Origin: an uncultured Clostridia bacterium
Lineage (GTDB): Bacteria; Bacillota; Clostridia; TANB77; CAG-508
Assembly (NCBI GenBank): GCA_934120675.1
Contig: CAKOUU010000019.1
Span: 1-28,870, forward strand
DNA: 28,870 bases
Direction: 5' to 3'
Part shown: one piece after another, positions 8,174 through 15,622 of the stretch
How positions within the stretch are numbered: the first letter of the stretch is position 1
Layout: each line of letters opens with the position of its first letter
Position numbers and translations under genes: made by a program
Notes under the pieces: generated by a model
The model's database searches: none
Told to the model about the DNA's origin: nothing
The model's input: only the letters and a program-made list of their open reading frames with translations

Positions 8174-9680
8174 ATGAATTCTTTATGGTTAACTGAAAAT
8201 AAAAATAATAGTAAATTTGAAAGTTTATCAAAAAATATTAATACTGATGTATGTATAATAGGTGCGGGAATTTTTGGAATGACCTGTGGCTACTATTTAT
8301 CAAAAGCTGGTCTAAATGTTTCTATTATAGAAAAAAATGAAATTGGGCATAAAACTACAGGTCACACTACTGCAAAAATCACATCTCAACATGGTCTTTT
8401 TTATACTTATTTGGTTGAAACATATGGTGAAGGTTTTGCAAAAGATTATTTGTCTGCAAATCAGGAAGCTATTGAAAATATCAAAAATATAATTGATGAT
8501 GAAAATATAACTTGTGACTTTGAGAGACAGTCGAATTTTGTTTATACTACAAACCCTAATGAAGTTCCTCAAATTAAAAAAGAGGTCGATGTTTTAAATG
8601 CTTTGGGCTTCCCTGCAAACTTTGTTACTAAAACTGGCTTACCTTTTGATGTTGCTGGTGCTGTACAGTTTAAAGATCAAGCTCAGTTTAGTCCAATAAA
8701 ATATGTAAATGGTTTGTCTAAGTGTATTTCAAAATATAATGGTGAAATTTTTACTAATACCACTATTACTGATGTAAAAAAAATAGGAGATAATTTTTAT
8801 ATTTTTACTCCAAATAATGTTGTAACTTCAAAATATGTCATTCTTGCTTCACATTATCCTTTTATAAATTTTCCTGGAATTTATTTTTTTAAGATGTATC
8901 AAGCATCTTCTTATGTAATTGGTGTCGATGTAAAGAAAACTTTAAATAATGGTATGTATATTACTGCTTCTGCTCCAACTTTTTCTTTTAGAACTGCAAA
9001 TTATAATGGCAAGAAAATTCTTTTGCTTGGTGGTTGTGGTCATAAGACTGGTACTCCTGCGCCTTATGAAGATACTTATGGTATTTTAGAAAATTATGCT
9101 AAACAATTATATCCAAATTGTGAAATTCTTTTTAGATGGGATACTCGAGACTGTATTACTCTTGACAAAATTCCATATATTGGACATTTTTCAAATGTGA
9201 TGGGCAATATTTATGTTGGAACTGGTTTTAATAAGTGGGGAATGACTACTTCTAATGTTGCGGCAAATATTGTGTGTGATATGATTTGGGACAAAGAAAA
9301 TAAATATGCTTATGTGTTTGATTCTACTCGTGTTCATCCTATAAAAAATAGAGCTGAAGTTAAAAATATGATTACTGAATCTGTTAATTCTCTTGCTATA
9401 AAAAAGTTTAAAAATTCAACTGTTGATTTTGATAAAATCCCTATTAATTCTGGTGGAGTTATTGATGTTAATAATCAAAAAGTTGGTATTTATAAAGATA
9501 CTTCACGGTAATATTTTTGCGGTTAATCCTATCTGTACTCACCTTGGTTGTTTGCTTTCTTGGAATGATGCAGATAAAACTTGGGACTGCCCTTGTCATG
9601 GTTCTAGGTTTGATTTTATGGGTAAAAATATTTATGATCCTGCTTTTGAAAATTTGGAGATTTTTGATTTAGGGTTATAA
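8174..9680 (+). pseudogene. FAD-dependent oxidoreductase with C-terminal Rieske domain, frameshifted
   Basis: The first frame (8174-9511, 445 codons) starts behind AAGGAG and has the FAD-binding motif CIIGAGIFGMTCGYYLSKAGL (Gly 30, 32, 35; Glu 53) and a DAO-type body including GTGFNKWGMTTSNVAA near the C-terminus. It stops at 9509. In the next frame, GNIFAVNPICTHLGC and WDCPCHGSRFD (to 9680) supply both halves of a Rieske [2Fe-2S] site (Cys-x-His and Cys-x2-His). Deleting one base near 9503-9507 would give a continuous protein of about 500 residues, the usual architecture of DAO-Rieske proteins in Clostridia. So either the gene is a recent pseudogene making a protein without its iron-sulfur domain, or the sequence has an indel error. 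The physiological substrate is unknown. Confidence 0.88.
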
Positions 9681-9869
9681 TTGTTTAAAACTAAAGATAT
9701 TTTTGGTGGTTGTAAATTTTTAAATATTTTATTTAATTAATGACATCTTTCTGTTTTTTGTTTATTTTTCAATATTTTTTTAAGTTTTTTTGTTTTTCTT
9801 ATTGACTTATTTGCTTGGTTTTGCTACAATTTCTTTAAATTCATATATTTATATTATTTATTATTTATT

Positions 9870-9911
9870 GAACTAGATTTCTTCGGTATAGATTAATCTA
9901 GTTCTTTTTTT
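9870..9911 (+). terminator. Intrinsic terminator
   Basis: GAACTAGATT (9870-9879) pairs with AATCTAGTTC (9895-9904), followed by a T run. It would end the oxidoreductase transcript. Confidence 0.85.
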
Positions 9912-9936
9912 ATCCGAAAGATATAATTATAGAATA

Positions 9937-9980
9937 AAAAACAAGGATACCTCTAGAGTCTTCTTGATATCCTTGTTTTT
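9937..9980. terminator. Bidirectional terminator, probable original tRNA-Pro terminator
   Basis: ACAAGGATA (9941-9949) pairs with TATCCTTGT (9968-9976), with A-rich and T-rich flanks on the two sides. In the inferred uninterrupted chromosome it would lie about 45-80 bp downstream of the tRNA-Pro 3' end on the minus strand. Confidence 0.75.
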
Positions 9981-10020
9981 GTCCCTATTTAAGGTTGGAC
10001 TTCCTACACTATTAAAAATA

Positions 10021-10032
10021 TGGTCGAGGTGA
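10021..10032. repeat. att copy 1 (tRNA-Pro 3' end)
   Basis: TGGTCGAGGTGA equals the last 12 nt of tRNA-Pro with CCA (reverse strand). The 11 bases after it match att copy 2 with a single difference, so the shared block is about 23 bp. Confidence 0.85.
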
Positions 10033-10089
10033 AAAGACCCGCTAATTAAAAAACTATTGATTTTACTGTATTTTTTACTAATCGCAAAA

Positions 10090-10111
10090 AATTATAATGC
10101 AATTATAATGC
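10090..10111. repeat. Paired 11-bp arm repeats, left end of element A
   Basis: Two tandem AATTATAATGC units (10090-10100, 10101-10111), followed by AAGTGA as in the left end of element B. Probable integrase arm-type binding sites. Confidence 0.65.
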
Positions 10112-10170
10112 AAGTGATAAATAGGCAAAGATAGAGTCAGATATTTTAAAATTTTTTCGGAAAATTGCAT

Positions 10171-10199
10171 TTGACAAATTATAAAAAAGGTGTTATTAT
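10171..10199 (+). promoter_or_regulatory. Consensus promoter of antisense RNA
   Basis: TTGACA (10171-10176), 17-bp spacer, TATTAT (10194-10199). It drives the short RNA at about 10206-10283. Confidence 0.75.
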
Positions 10200-10205
10200 A
10201 TAGTT

Positions 10206-10283
10206 ACATTAAGCAATGTACTCTAGTTCGGCTTGTGTATATTGTTTGCTGTAGATGTATCTGTAACTACATCTACTTTTTTT
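10206..10283 (+). ncRNA. Candidate antisense RNA to the 36-aa peptide gene
   Basis: A consensus promoter and an intrinsic terminator (GTAGATGTA 10251-10259 with TACATCTAC 10268-10276, then seven T) enclose about 78 nt with no start codon in a ribosome-site context. Positions 10225-10249 repeat, in direct orientation, the start region of the peptide gene (10442-10467): 21 of 26 positions match, including an 11-bp identity TCGGCTTGTGT. As the peptide gene is on the minus strand, this RNA is complementary to its ribosome site and start codon. By wobble pairing all but one mismatch and one bulge can be accommodated. Converging transcripts with the shared start-region repeat copy the layout of Fst/par type I modules. 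Confidence 0.6.
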
Positions 10284-10289
10284 ATGCTC

Positions 10290-10310
10290 AAAAAAAGCAA
10301 GGAAACCCTG
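10290..10310 (-). terminator. Weak terminator of the peptide mRNA
   Basis: On the minus strand CAGGG-TTT-CCTTG (10310-10298) is followed by C and seven T, 38 bases after the stop codon of the 36-aa gene. Confidence 0.5.
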
Positions 10311-10347
10311 TAACAAATTTCCTCACTTCGACTATGTATGACAACAA

Positions 10348-10458
10348 TTAGTCTTTACTCTTTTTGTATTCTTCAAGTTTTGATTGAAGTTTGTTGTTTT
10401 TATCTCTTTCTGCTAATAGCTTTTCAACCAAATCTCGAATAAGCTCGGCTTGTGTCAT
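10348..10458 (-). CDS. 36-residue peptide under antisense RNA control
   Basis: The reading frame begins with an ATG at 10456-10458, eight bases after AGGGGG, and encodes MTQAELIRDLVEKLLAERDK followed by 16 more charged residues. It is a single predicted amphipathic helix or short coiled coil, with no membrane segment, so it is unlike hydrophobic Fst or TxpA toxins. The mRNA has a good promoter and a 5' stem-loop (ACCTTT/AAAGGT, 10494-10512). The start region is matched by the facing small RNA at 10206-10283. It could be a non-membrane toxin, a regulator, or a leader peptide. I do not recognise a family. Confidence 0.55.
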   Translation of the reverse strand: MTQAELIRDLVEKLLAERDKNNKLQSKLEEYKKSKD

Positions 10459-10520
10459 CTCATTTGCCCCCTTTCCGTCCTTATGTAAGAACTACCTTTG
10501 ACAGCGAAAGGTTACTATTT

Positions 10521-10549
10521 ACTATACAACAAAATCTGTTTTTTTACAA
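10521..10549 (-). promoter_or_regulatory. Promoter of the 36-aa peptide mRNA
   Basis: On the minus strand: TTGTAA (10544-10549), 17-bp spacer, TATAGT (10521-10526). Transcription would begin near 10515, just before the 5' hairpin. Confidence 0.65.
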
Positions 10550-10588
10550 GCGAACATCACAAAATTTCATGATAAGAATATAATTCTA

Positions 10589-10617
10589 TTGCAAAAATTT
10601 TTTTATTCGTATATAAT
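10589..10617 (+). promoter_or_regulatory. Promoter of the small membrane protein gene
   Basis: TTGCAA (10589-10594), 17-bp spacer, TATAAT (10612-10617), 27 bases before the ATG at 10644. Confidence 0.7.
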
Positions 10618-10643
10618 ATTTTATAATAAAAAGAGGTAAAATT

Positions 10644-11057
10644 ATGAAAAAAATTATAAAAAAATATTGTTATATAAGTATTCCTTTACTTACTGTTGTA
10701 GTGCTTTTATTATTATATATTTCTAAGAAAATAAATTTTAATGAACTATTTGAAGATGATAGTTCAACATTAATACAAATTTCAGGAACTTTAATAGGTT
10801 TTTTGTTAACAGCTATGACCATATTCTTAAGTCTTCCTAAAGATACAACATTAATGAAAAGAATTAAAAAATATGGTCATCATAAAATATTTAGTAGATG
10901 TGTTTCTACAGGTTTAATTATTCTAACTATTGATATATTAATGTGGTTATTAAAAATATCTAACGTGTACATTGTATTTGTATTCTTAATTGGTCTTGAA
11001 GAAACACTTTTATCTGCATATTATATTTATAAATTATGTATTTATAATTTTGAATAA
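10644..11057 (+). CDS. Small four-helix membrane protein, unknown
   Basis: A 137-residue integral membrane protein with an AGAGG ribosome site. Helices are visible at about 8-26 (YISIPLLTVVVLLLLYI), 43-64 (LIQISGTLIGFLLTAMTIFLSL), 86-106 (CVSTGLIILTIDILMWLLKI) and 109-131 (VYIVFVFLIGLEETLLSAYYIY). A basic loop, KRIKKYGHHK, sits between the second and third. Its last 24 bases overlap the 3' end of the convergent gene at 11034. I recognise no named family. The combination with a soluble partner in a small cargo island recalls membrane effectors of phage-defence pairs, but that is inference. Confidence 0.8.
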   Translation: MKKIIKKYCYISIPLLTVVVLLLLYISKKINFNELFEDDSSTLIQISGTLIGFLLTAMTIFLSLPKDTTLMKRIKKYGHHKIFSRCVSTGLIILTIDILMWLLKISNVYIVFVFLIGLEETLLSAYYIYKLCIYNFE

Positions 11058-11855
11058 TTCGTTTTTTAAAGTTTCTTCAATTTGTGAGATATCATTTTTA
11101 TAGTCTTTATTAAGTTCTATACTGACTTGTTTAGTAAAAATATTTCTTATTAAATCAACTTCTTCCGTATCAGATGATGCGGAAAGTTTTTTTATTTCTT
11201 TACGATTTTTAAATTTACTAATTAATTCTGAGGCAAATCCTTTGCTTACTTTTTTTAGTTTTGCCTCAATTTTAAAATCAGAAATCTCACAATCTTCTTT
11301 ATTGATATTTTTGAGTTCAATAAAATCTTGAGAGTTATCAAAAAAAGAAATTGAAATTTTATTTATAATCATATCTTTAATTTCTTGCTCATTTTTTTTA
11401 AAAGGCTCAAGGCTAATATGTATATATGAATTATTTCCAATCAATGATTTTATATATGTATCTGATGATGGAATTTTTTGAGTTTTAATAATAGAAGCTC
11501 CCATATTATTAAAATCAAGATAAAAATATGTATAACTTTCAAGAACATATTCTGATTTATCTTCTATTTCAATTCCTTTGCTTTTTATTTCAGTTAATAC
11601 GTCTAAATCACTAGTTTTACAAATGCTAGCGAAAATATGTTTTTTGTCTAAAGATATTTTTTCAAATGTTATATCTTCATTAGGAAAAATATTTGTACCT
11701 TTAAATATATTTGTAAAGCATTCATATAAAATTGTAGCTTTAGATTTAGTTTCATCTATAAAGCTTGGTTCAAAAATAATTTTATAAAAATTTATTAATT
11801 TTTTATATGATTGAACTTTTATTTTCTTGTCTTCATTTTGCTTATTATCTGACAT
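11034..11855 (-). CDS. Unknown soluble protein, cargo of element A
   Basis: A 273-residue protein from the ATG at 11855, which lies nine bases after a GGGGG ribosome site. An upstream ATG at 11864 touches that site and is less likely. No membrane helix or signal peptide is seen. The sequence is rich in Lys, Glu, Ile and Ser, with predicted alternating strands and helices, e.g. YVLESYTYFYLDFNNMGASI near the centre and a coiled, charged C-terminus (SQIEETLKNELFKI). It converges with the small membrane protein and overlaps it by 24 bp, so the two transcripts are antisense at their ends. I do not recognise a family. A defence or toxin-related role is possible from context only. Confidence 0.75.
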   Translation of the reverse strand: MSDNKQNEDKKIKVQSYKKLINFYKIIFEPSFIDETKSKATILYECFTNIFKGTNIFPNEDITFEKISLDKKHIFASICKTSDLDVLTEIKSKGIEIEDKSEYVLESYTYFYLDFNNMGASIIKTQKIPSSDTYIKSLIGNNSYIHISLEPFKKNEQEIKDMIINKISISFFDNSQDFIELKNINKEDCEISDFKIEAKLKKVSKGFASELISKFKNRKEIKKLSASSDTEEVDLIRNIFTKQVSIELNKDYKNDISQIEETLKNELFKIINT

Positions 11856-12093
11856 TGAATACATCCCCCTATATCTATATATTTTTATCTTACGTATTCA
11901 ATTTTTACTTATTATATACTATTTTTTTGCATTTATCAACATAATATATATATAACTGCAAATATAATATATTTTTTATAGAATTATAATTATTTTAGTT
12001 AAATATTATATTTTTCTGTAATAGTATTAAAATTAGTAAAAACTTGATATTTTTTTAATGTAATTATAATGCAATAAAAATTAAAATCAGCAA

Positions 12094-12115
12094 AATTATA
12101 ATGCAATTATAATGC
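12094..12115. repeat. Paired arm repeats, right end of element A
   Basis: Tandem AATTATAATGC units at 12094-12104 and 12105-12115, plus a single unit at 12062-12072. Confidence 0.65.
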
Positions 12116-12265
12116 AACTGTGAAATATTTTTAGATATTTTGGGATAATTTCAGATAGTTTGATTTTAAATAAAAAAGAGTTCCAAAAACTGATACATAG
12201 CTGAAAGTGGCTATTTTTAGGCAAAAAAATAAAATACCCATTTTTGAGTAGTTTATTACAATTAA

Positions 12266-12277
12266 TGGTCGAGGTGA
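12266..12277. repeat. att copy 2 (junction between elements A and B)
   Basis: TGGTCGAGGTGA again; followed by AAATGACCCGCT, matching copy 1 with one base difference. Confidence 0.85.
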
Positions 12278-12334
12278 AATGACCCGCTGACCCTCAAACC
12301 GTTTATCTAACTGAACTTCACTAGCTATATAAAA

Positions 12335-12356
12335 AATTATAATGCAATTATAATGC
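12335..12356. repeat. Paired arm repeats, left end of element B
   Basis: Tandem AATTATAATGC units at 12335-12345 and 12346-12356, followed by AAGTGA as at 10112. The same spacing class from the att core is seen in element A. The gene-free stretch 12278-12539 otherwise shows only AT-rich sequence and a TTTTCAGATATTTTGGGATA block shared with the right ends. Confidence 0.65.
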
Positions 12357-12539
12357 AAGTGAGGAATATTGTCAAATATTTTCAGATATTTTGGGATAGA
12401 GCTATTATACTTTAGATATATTAATTTTAGTATGTCCCAAAATCACAAAACACAGCCCCAAAATGTTTTAAATATTGAATCCAACAAATTATACATATAA
12501 AGTCTTTGGTTTTTTAAAATGGATTTTGAAATGTTGTAT

Positions 12540-13412
12540 TTATTTTAGTTTTCTTTCTTGCGTTGATGATAACAACATAAGATTTCTTAAAGATGAATCT
12601 TCTTCTCCATTAATACCACCTGCAACTCTATTTAATCTATATTCTTTTTTAAATTTCTTAACCAATTTTTCTTCTTCCTTATCAATAGCGAAAAAGCCTT
12701 TCATTTCTTTATAATATATTCTAGTAGTGTCTAATGCTCCAAATGAATCTATTGATAAAATTGACGTATCTACACTTCCATTGATTAATCTGCCAAATGC
12801 TTTTCTTTTACTCCAATGGTTTAAAATTCTTTTCTTTATATCTTCTGATTTTCCTATATATACTTGATTATAATTATCTAAAACTAATATATATATACCT
12901 GAAATACCTTTAACTGTATTCAAATCAAATACTTCTTTAAATCTATTTTTTTTCACAAACTTTAACAAATATTCATCAAAACCATTATGATTAATATTTG
13001 AAAAAAACTTTATATTTAGGTCATAATTTTCCATACATCTTTCATAATGTAATTTTACATATTCATCTGTATAATGTTCATAATCTGCATAAATTTCGTT
13101 AGGTATAATATAAAATCGTTTAGGAACAAGTATTGGTTCTTTTTTTGTCCTTTTATAAAATTCTGTAGCAATTTGGATATTCCTTTTGTCTTGATAGTCT
13201 AATTCATTTGTTGGAATACAATAATTATCTCTTGTTAATTTATTATTTGGCGTTTTTCTTAATTTTGAATTAAAGTGAATTATATATTCATATTTATTTT
13301 TTGCTTCTCCTTTTGTAAAATATTTTCCACAATTTTTACATTGGTACGTTTGCTTTCCTTTATAACTTCCTCTTTTATGAAGATTTTCAGAATTACAATA
13401 TATACATTTCAT
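12540..13412 (-). CDS. Zinc-ribbon plus GIY-YIG nuclease-domain protein
   Basis: A 290-residue protein from the ATG at 13412, which follows GGAGG by seven bases; a frame-extending ATG at 13442 has none. Residues 1-35 are a zinc ribbon (Cys 3, 6, 25, 28) with KRGSYKGKQTYQCKNCGKYF, the motif found at the N-terminus of IS1/InsA-type transposases. After a middle region of 130 residues comes a GIY-YIG domain: GIYIL at about 172-176, VYIGKSEDIKKRILNHW at 184-200 with the conserved Arg, and RLNRVAGG near the end. GIY-YIG domains cut DNA in homing endonucleases, restriction enzymes and repair nucleases. The combination points to a DNA-binding nuclease, perhaps homing or defence. First gene at the left end of element B, no evident partner. 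Confidence 0.82.
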   Translation of the reverse strand: MKCIYCNSENLHKRGSYKGKQTYQCKNCGKYFTKGEAKNKYEYIIHFNSKLRKTPNNKLTRDNYCIPTNELDYQDKRNIQIATEFYKRTKKEPILVPKRFYIIPNEIYADYEHYTDEYVKLHYERCMENYDLNIKFFSNINHNGFDEYLLKFVKKNRFKEVFDLNTVKGISGIYILVLDNYNQVYIGKSEDIKKRILNHWSKRKAFGRLINGSVDTSILSIDSFGALDTTRIYYKEMKGFFAIDKEEEKLVKKFKKEYRLNRVAGGINGEEDSSLRNLMLLSSTQERKLK

Positions 13413-13639
13413 TTTTCTTCCTCCACTTTTGTATAGTATCATAAACTATAATTTATTTCAAATATCACTAATTAATAATAAAATTTTGATTTTATTAAAT
13501 CTAAAACCCAGTATTTATAAGGTTTTTTTGACGATACATTTTTATCATATAAGCCAAAATAAGCCGTTTTAATTATGAGACGAGTAATTTATCATCTTCT
13601 AAATTAAATCTGCTTATTTTTGATGTTATAGATATAACA

Positions 13640-13661
13640 AAAGAGGGAAATTCCCTCTTAA
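13640..13661 (-). terminator. Hairpin after the surface-protein operon
   Basis: AAGAGGGAA pairs with TTCCCTCTT across a one-base centre, then TTTTGTT on the minus strand, 13-34 bases after the stop at 13674. Confidence 0.6.
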
Positions 13662-13673
13662 TAATAAAAAACT

Positions 13674-14576
13674 TTATTTTGCCAATATGTATGGATTATC
13701 TTTTGTTCCATCTCCACCTTTTACTTTTATATCTTCTTTTAATGTAATTACTGGTCTAACATATTGAGAGTTAGTTCTAGCCTCTCTATTAGTATTTATA
13801 GATGGATTAATTGCTTTCATTCCTTTTTCTATATCTTCTGAATCAACAATACTATATAAATATAATTTATCATTTTTCAAATCTCCAGATGATGTAATAT
13901 ATCTTAAATAATATGATTTCCAACTACTATCTACTGATATATTTCGTGAAGCTAAAATAGTTTCTTCTCCTGCACTATGTAAAGAATATTTATTAATAAC
14001 ATCTAAATCATATTTATAATTTTCATCTATATTTTTCATTGCTCCTGCTGAATAATGTTCTTCCGTATCTGCATTATCTTTTGGAGATTTTGGATTAGTT
14101 CCTAAACATCTCCCTGAAATTGCAAAATCCTTATTATTAGCATAATGATTACAAAAACTATTTAATGTGTCTACTGCATTATTATATCCAAACTTTCCAC
14201 CTAAAACTACCCAATTTTGAACTCCACTTGAACTAATAATTTGTAGTCCATTATCTGTATCATTATACATTACTCTCCAACTACCAGTATATTTACTTGT
14301 CTTAAACTTTTGGTCTAAATCGTATCCACTCTCACTTTTCTCAATCGTGAATTCTTCGTCTAAAGGCTCATATTGAATATAATCTCCTATTTTAATCACA
14401 TCTTTTAACAATGTAGTATATTCTTCTTTGGATTCTTTATTATTTCCTATCTCTGTGTCATTTTTTGTTGTATTCTTATTACTAAATTTTGTGAATAGCA
14501 TTGCTAATAATACAATAGCAATCACAACTATTCCACAAATTATCAATATTTTTTTATTATTTTTTTTCTTCTCCAT
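13674..14576 (-). CDS. Membrane-anchored extracellular protein, DUF6273-like
   Basis: A 300-residue protein with a lysine-rich start and one membrane helix (about 9-28, ILIICGIVVIAIVLLAMLF), so most of it lies outside the cell. The C-terminal part ends YVRPVITLKEDIKVKGGDGT and then DNPYIL. That RPVITL...GDGT..NPY ending is typical of DUF6273-type surface proteins of Clostridia, which often accompany pilin-like or sugar-binding proteins. Two Cys (in NSFCNHY and GRCLGT) could form a disulfide. It is the last gene of a three-gene membrane cassette (16207 to 13674). A role in adhesion or surface modification is plausible but not shown. Confidence 0.75.
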   Translation of the reverse strand: MEKKKNNKKILIICGIVVIAIVLLAMLFTKFSNKNTTKNDTEIGNNKESKEEYTTLLKDVIKIGDYIQYEPLDEEFTIEKSESGYDLDQKFKTSKYTGSWRVMYNDTDNGLQIISSSGVQNWVVLGGKFGYNNAVDTLNSFCNHYANNKDFAISGRCLGTNPKSPKDNADTEEHYSAGAMKNIDENYKYDLDVINKYSLHSAGEETILASRNISVDSSWKSYYLRYITSSGDLKNDKLYLYSIVDSEDIEKGMKAINPSINTNREARTNSQYVRPVITLKEDIKVKGGDGTKDNPYILAK

Positions 14577-14593
14577 ATATTTTTACATCTCCA

Positions 14594-15622
14594 TTACTTA
14601 TATTGACTAGCATATTTTTCAAAAATATCAGGGTATTTACTTTGATATAAATAACCTATATTTTCTACATTATCATAACTTTCCTTTGCTTGTTCTTTAG
14701 TTATCCCAAACTTTTTAGCACATTTTGAATATGCAATGTCATCTGTTATAGTATCTTTTTCATTCCAAGCAATTAAATTAAAATAACAGTAAACTTCATA
14801 ATCAAATTTTTCCTTTTCAATCCTTGCTTTTTCTTCTTGACTTCTTCGTTCTTCTTCTGCTTTCTTTTTTTCTTTTATTTTTTGTTCACAAGTTTTATAT
14901 AAATCTGTTATTGTTTGATTTTTTGAAGATGCAAATTTTTCAAGTAATTCTTGTGCTTCTGAATAATTTTCTTTATTTATTTGTTCTTGAGCATATACAA
15001 TAGCTTGATTTATTGCTTTGTCTTCTATTTTATCTTGTTCTTTTTTTGCAATCTTTTGTCCCTCTTTGCACAAACCATAGGTATTACGTATATCATTTAA
15101 TTCTGAAAAAGCTTCTCTATATTGTCCATTTTTAATGTATTTACGGTTTATTGTATTTATCATTCTATAAAGCTCTATCAGTTGTTGTTTTTCTTTTATT
15201 TTATCTTTATATTCTTTATCTACTTTGTTTTTATCAGCTTCGTTATACCAATTAAAACTCTCTTCTTCTGTACCATAATCGCCATTTTTTATTTTTTCGA
15301 TTTCTTCGTCCATTACTTTATAAAGTTGTTGATATGCTTTTTCCTCAAAATTTGAACTTAAAATAAAATGTTTATCTATAATAGATTGAAATTCATTCCA
15401 ACCATTTTCTTTTTTTACTACATCATAGCATTTTTTTAAATCCATATTGTAATTTATTATTTGACTTATTGCTATAATAATAACTATAATCAAAGAAACT
15501 CCTACTATTGTTAATTTTTTTTGATATTTTTTTATTATTTCTTTTAGCCATTCATTATTATTTTTTTTATTACTATTATCTTCATTAATTCCCATTGCTT
15601 TTAGTTCTTCATCATTTACCAT
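14594..15622 (-). CDS. Single-pass membrane protein with TPR-like/coiled-coil domain
   Basis: A 342-residue protein whose ATG directly follows the TAA of the gene upstream, with AAAGGGG before it. Residues 1-35 are polar, a membrane helix spans about 37-58 (LTIVGVSLIIVIIIAISQII), and the rest is helical and charged. Repeats such as YIKNGQYREAFSELNDI and INKENYSEAQELLEKFASSK resemble tetratricopeptide units. A coiled coil (KKKAEEERRSQEEKARIEKEKF) separates them from a compact C-terminal domain. It probably scaffolds the cassette with its two neighbours; no enzymatic motif is seen. Confidence 0.75.
   Translation of the reverse strand: MVNDEELKAMGINEDNSNKKNNNEWLKEIIKKYQKKLTIVGVSLIIVIIIAISQIINYNMDLKKCYDVVKKENGWNEFQSIIDKHFILSSNFEEKAYQQLYKVMDEEIEKIKNGDYGTEEESFNWYNEADKNKVDKEYKDKIKEKQQLIELYRMINTINRKYIKNGQYREAFSELNDIRNTYGLCKEGQKIAKKEQDKIEDKAINQAIVYAQEQINKENYSEAQELLEKFASSKNQTITDLYKTCEQKIKEKKKAEEERRSQEEKARIEKEKFDYEVYCYFNLIAWNEKDTITDDIAYSKCAKKFGITKEQAKESYDNVENIGYLYQSKYPDIFEKYASQYK

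Larger units (their letters stand above)
9681..10020. other. Gene-free AT-rich spacer
   Basis: No coding sequence is visible. It contains two strong terminators (9870-9911 and 9937-9980) and ends at the first att copy. Before integration, the right side of this segment would have been next to the 3' end of tRNA-Pro. Confidence 0.6.
10021..12277. mobile_element. Element A: integrase-less island flanked by att sites
   Basis: A 2.2-kb segment between two copies of the tRNA-Pro 3' end (10021-10032 and 12266-12277). Its left end carries a pair of AATTATAATGC repeats (10090-10111), as does the left end of element B. Its right end (about 12008-12277) is homologous to the right end of element B (28527-28805). 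The place where an integrase would lie holds no recombinase. Content: an antisense RNA/small-peptide module, a small membrane protein, and a convergent unknown gene. This matches the definition of a cis-mobilizable element: intact ends, no own recombinase. Mobilisation by the integrase of element B is an inference. Confidence 0.75.
12008..12277. repeat. Right end of element A, homologous to right end of B
   Basis: About 270 bp align with 28527-28805. Shared in order are AACTTGAT, the paired AATTATAATGC repeats (12094-12115), a TTTTGGGATA/TTTCAGATA block, AACTGATAYATRGCT, TTTTTAGGCAAAAAAA and the att core. The spacing is the same but many bases differ, so the two elements are related and not a recent duplication. 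A degenerate hairpin before the T run (8 of 9 pairs) corresponds to the terminator at the end of element B. Confidence 0.75.

Noticed and set aside
12131..12358. Open frame of 75 codons on the minus strand across att copy 2
   Set aside because: It runs through the att core and arm repeats, has no ribosome site, and the sequence is explained by element-end homology with 28527-28805.
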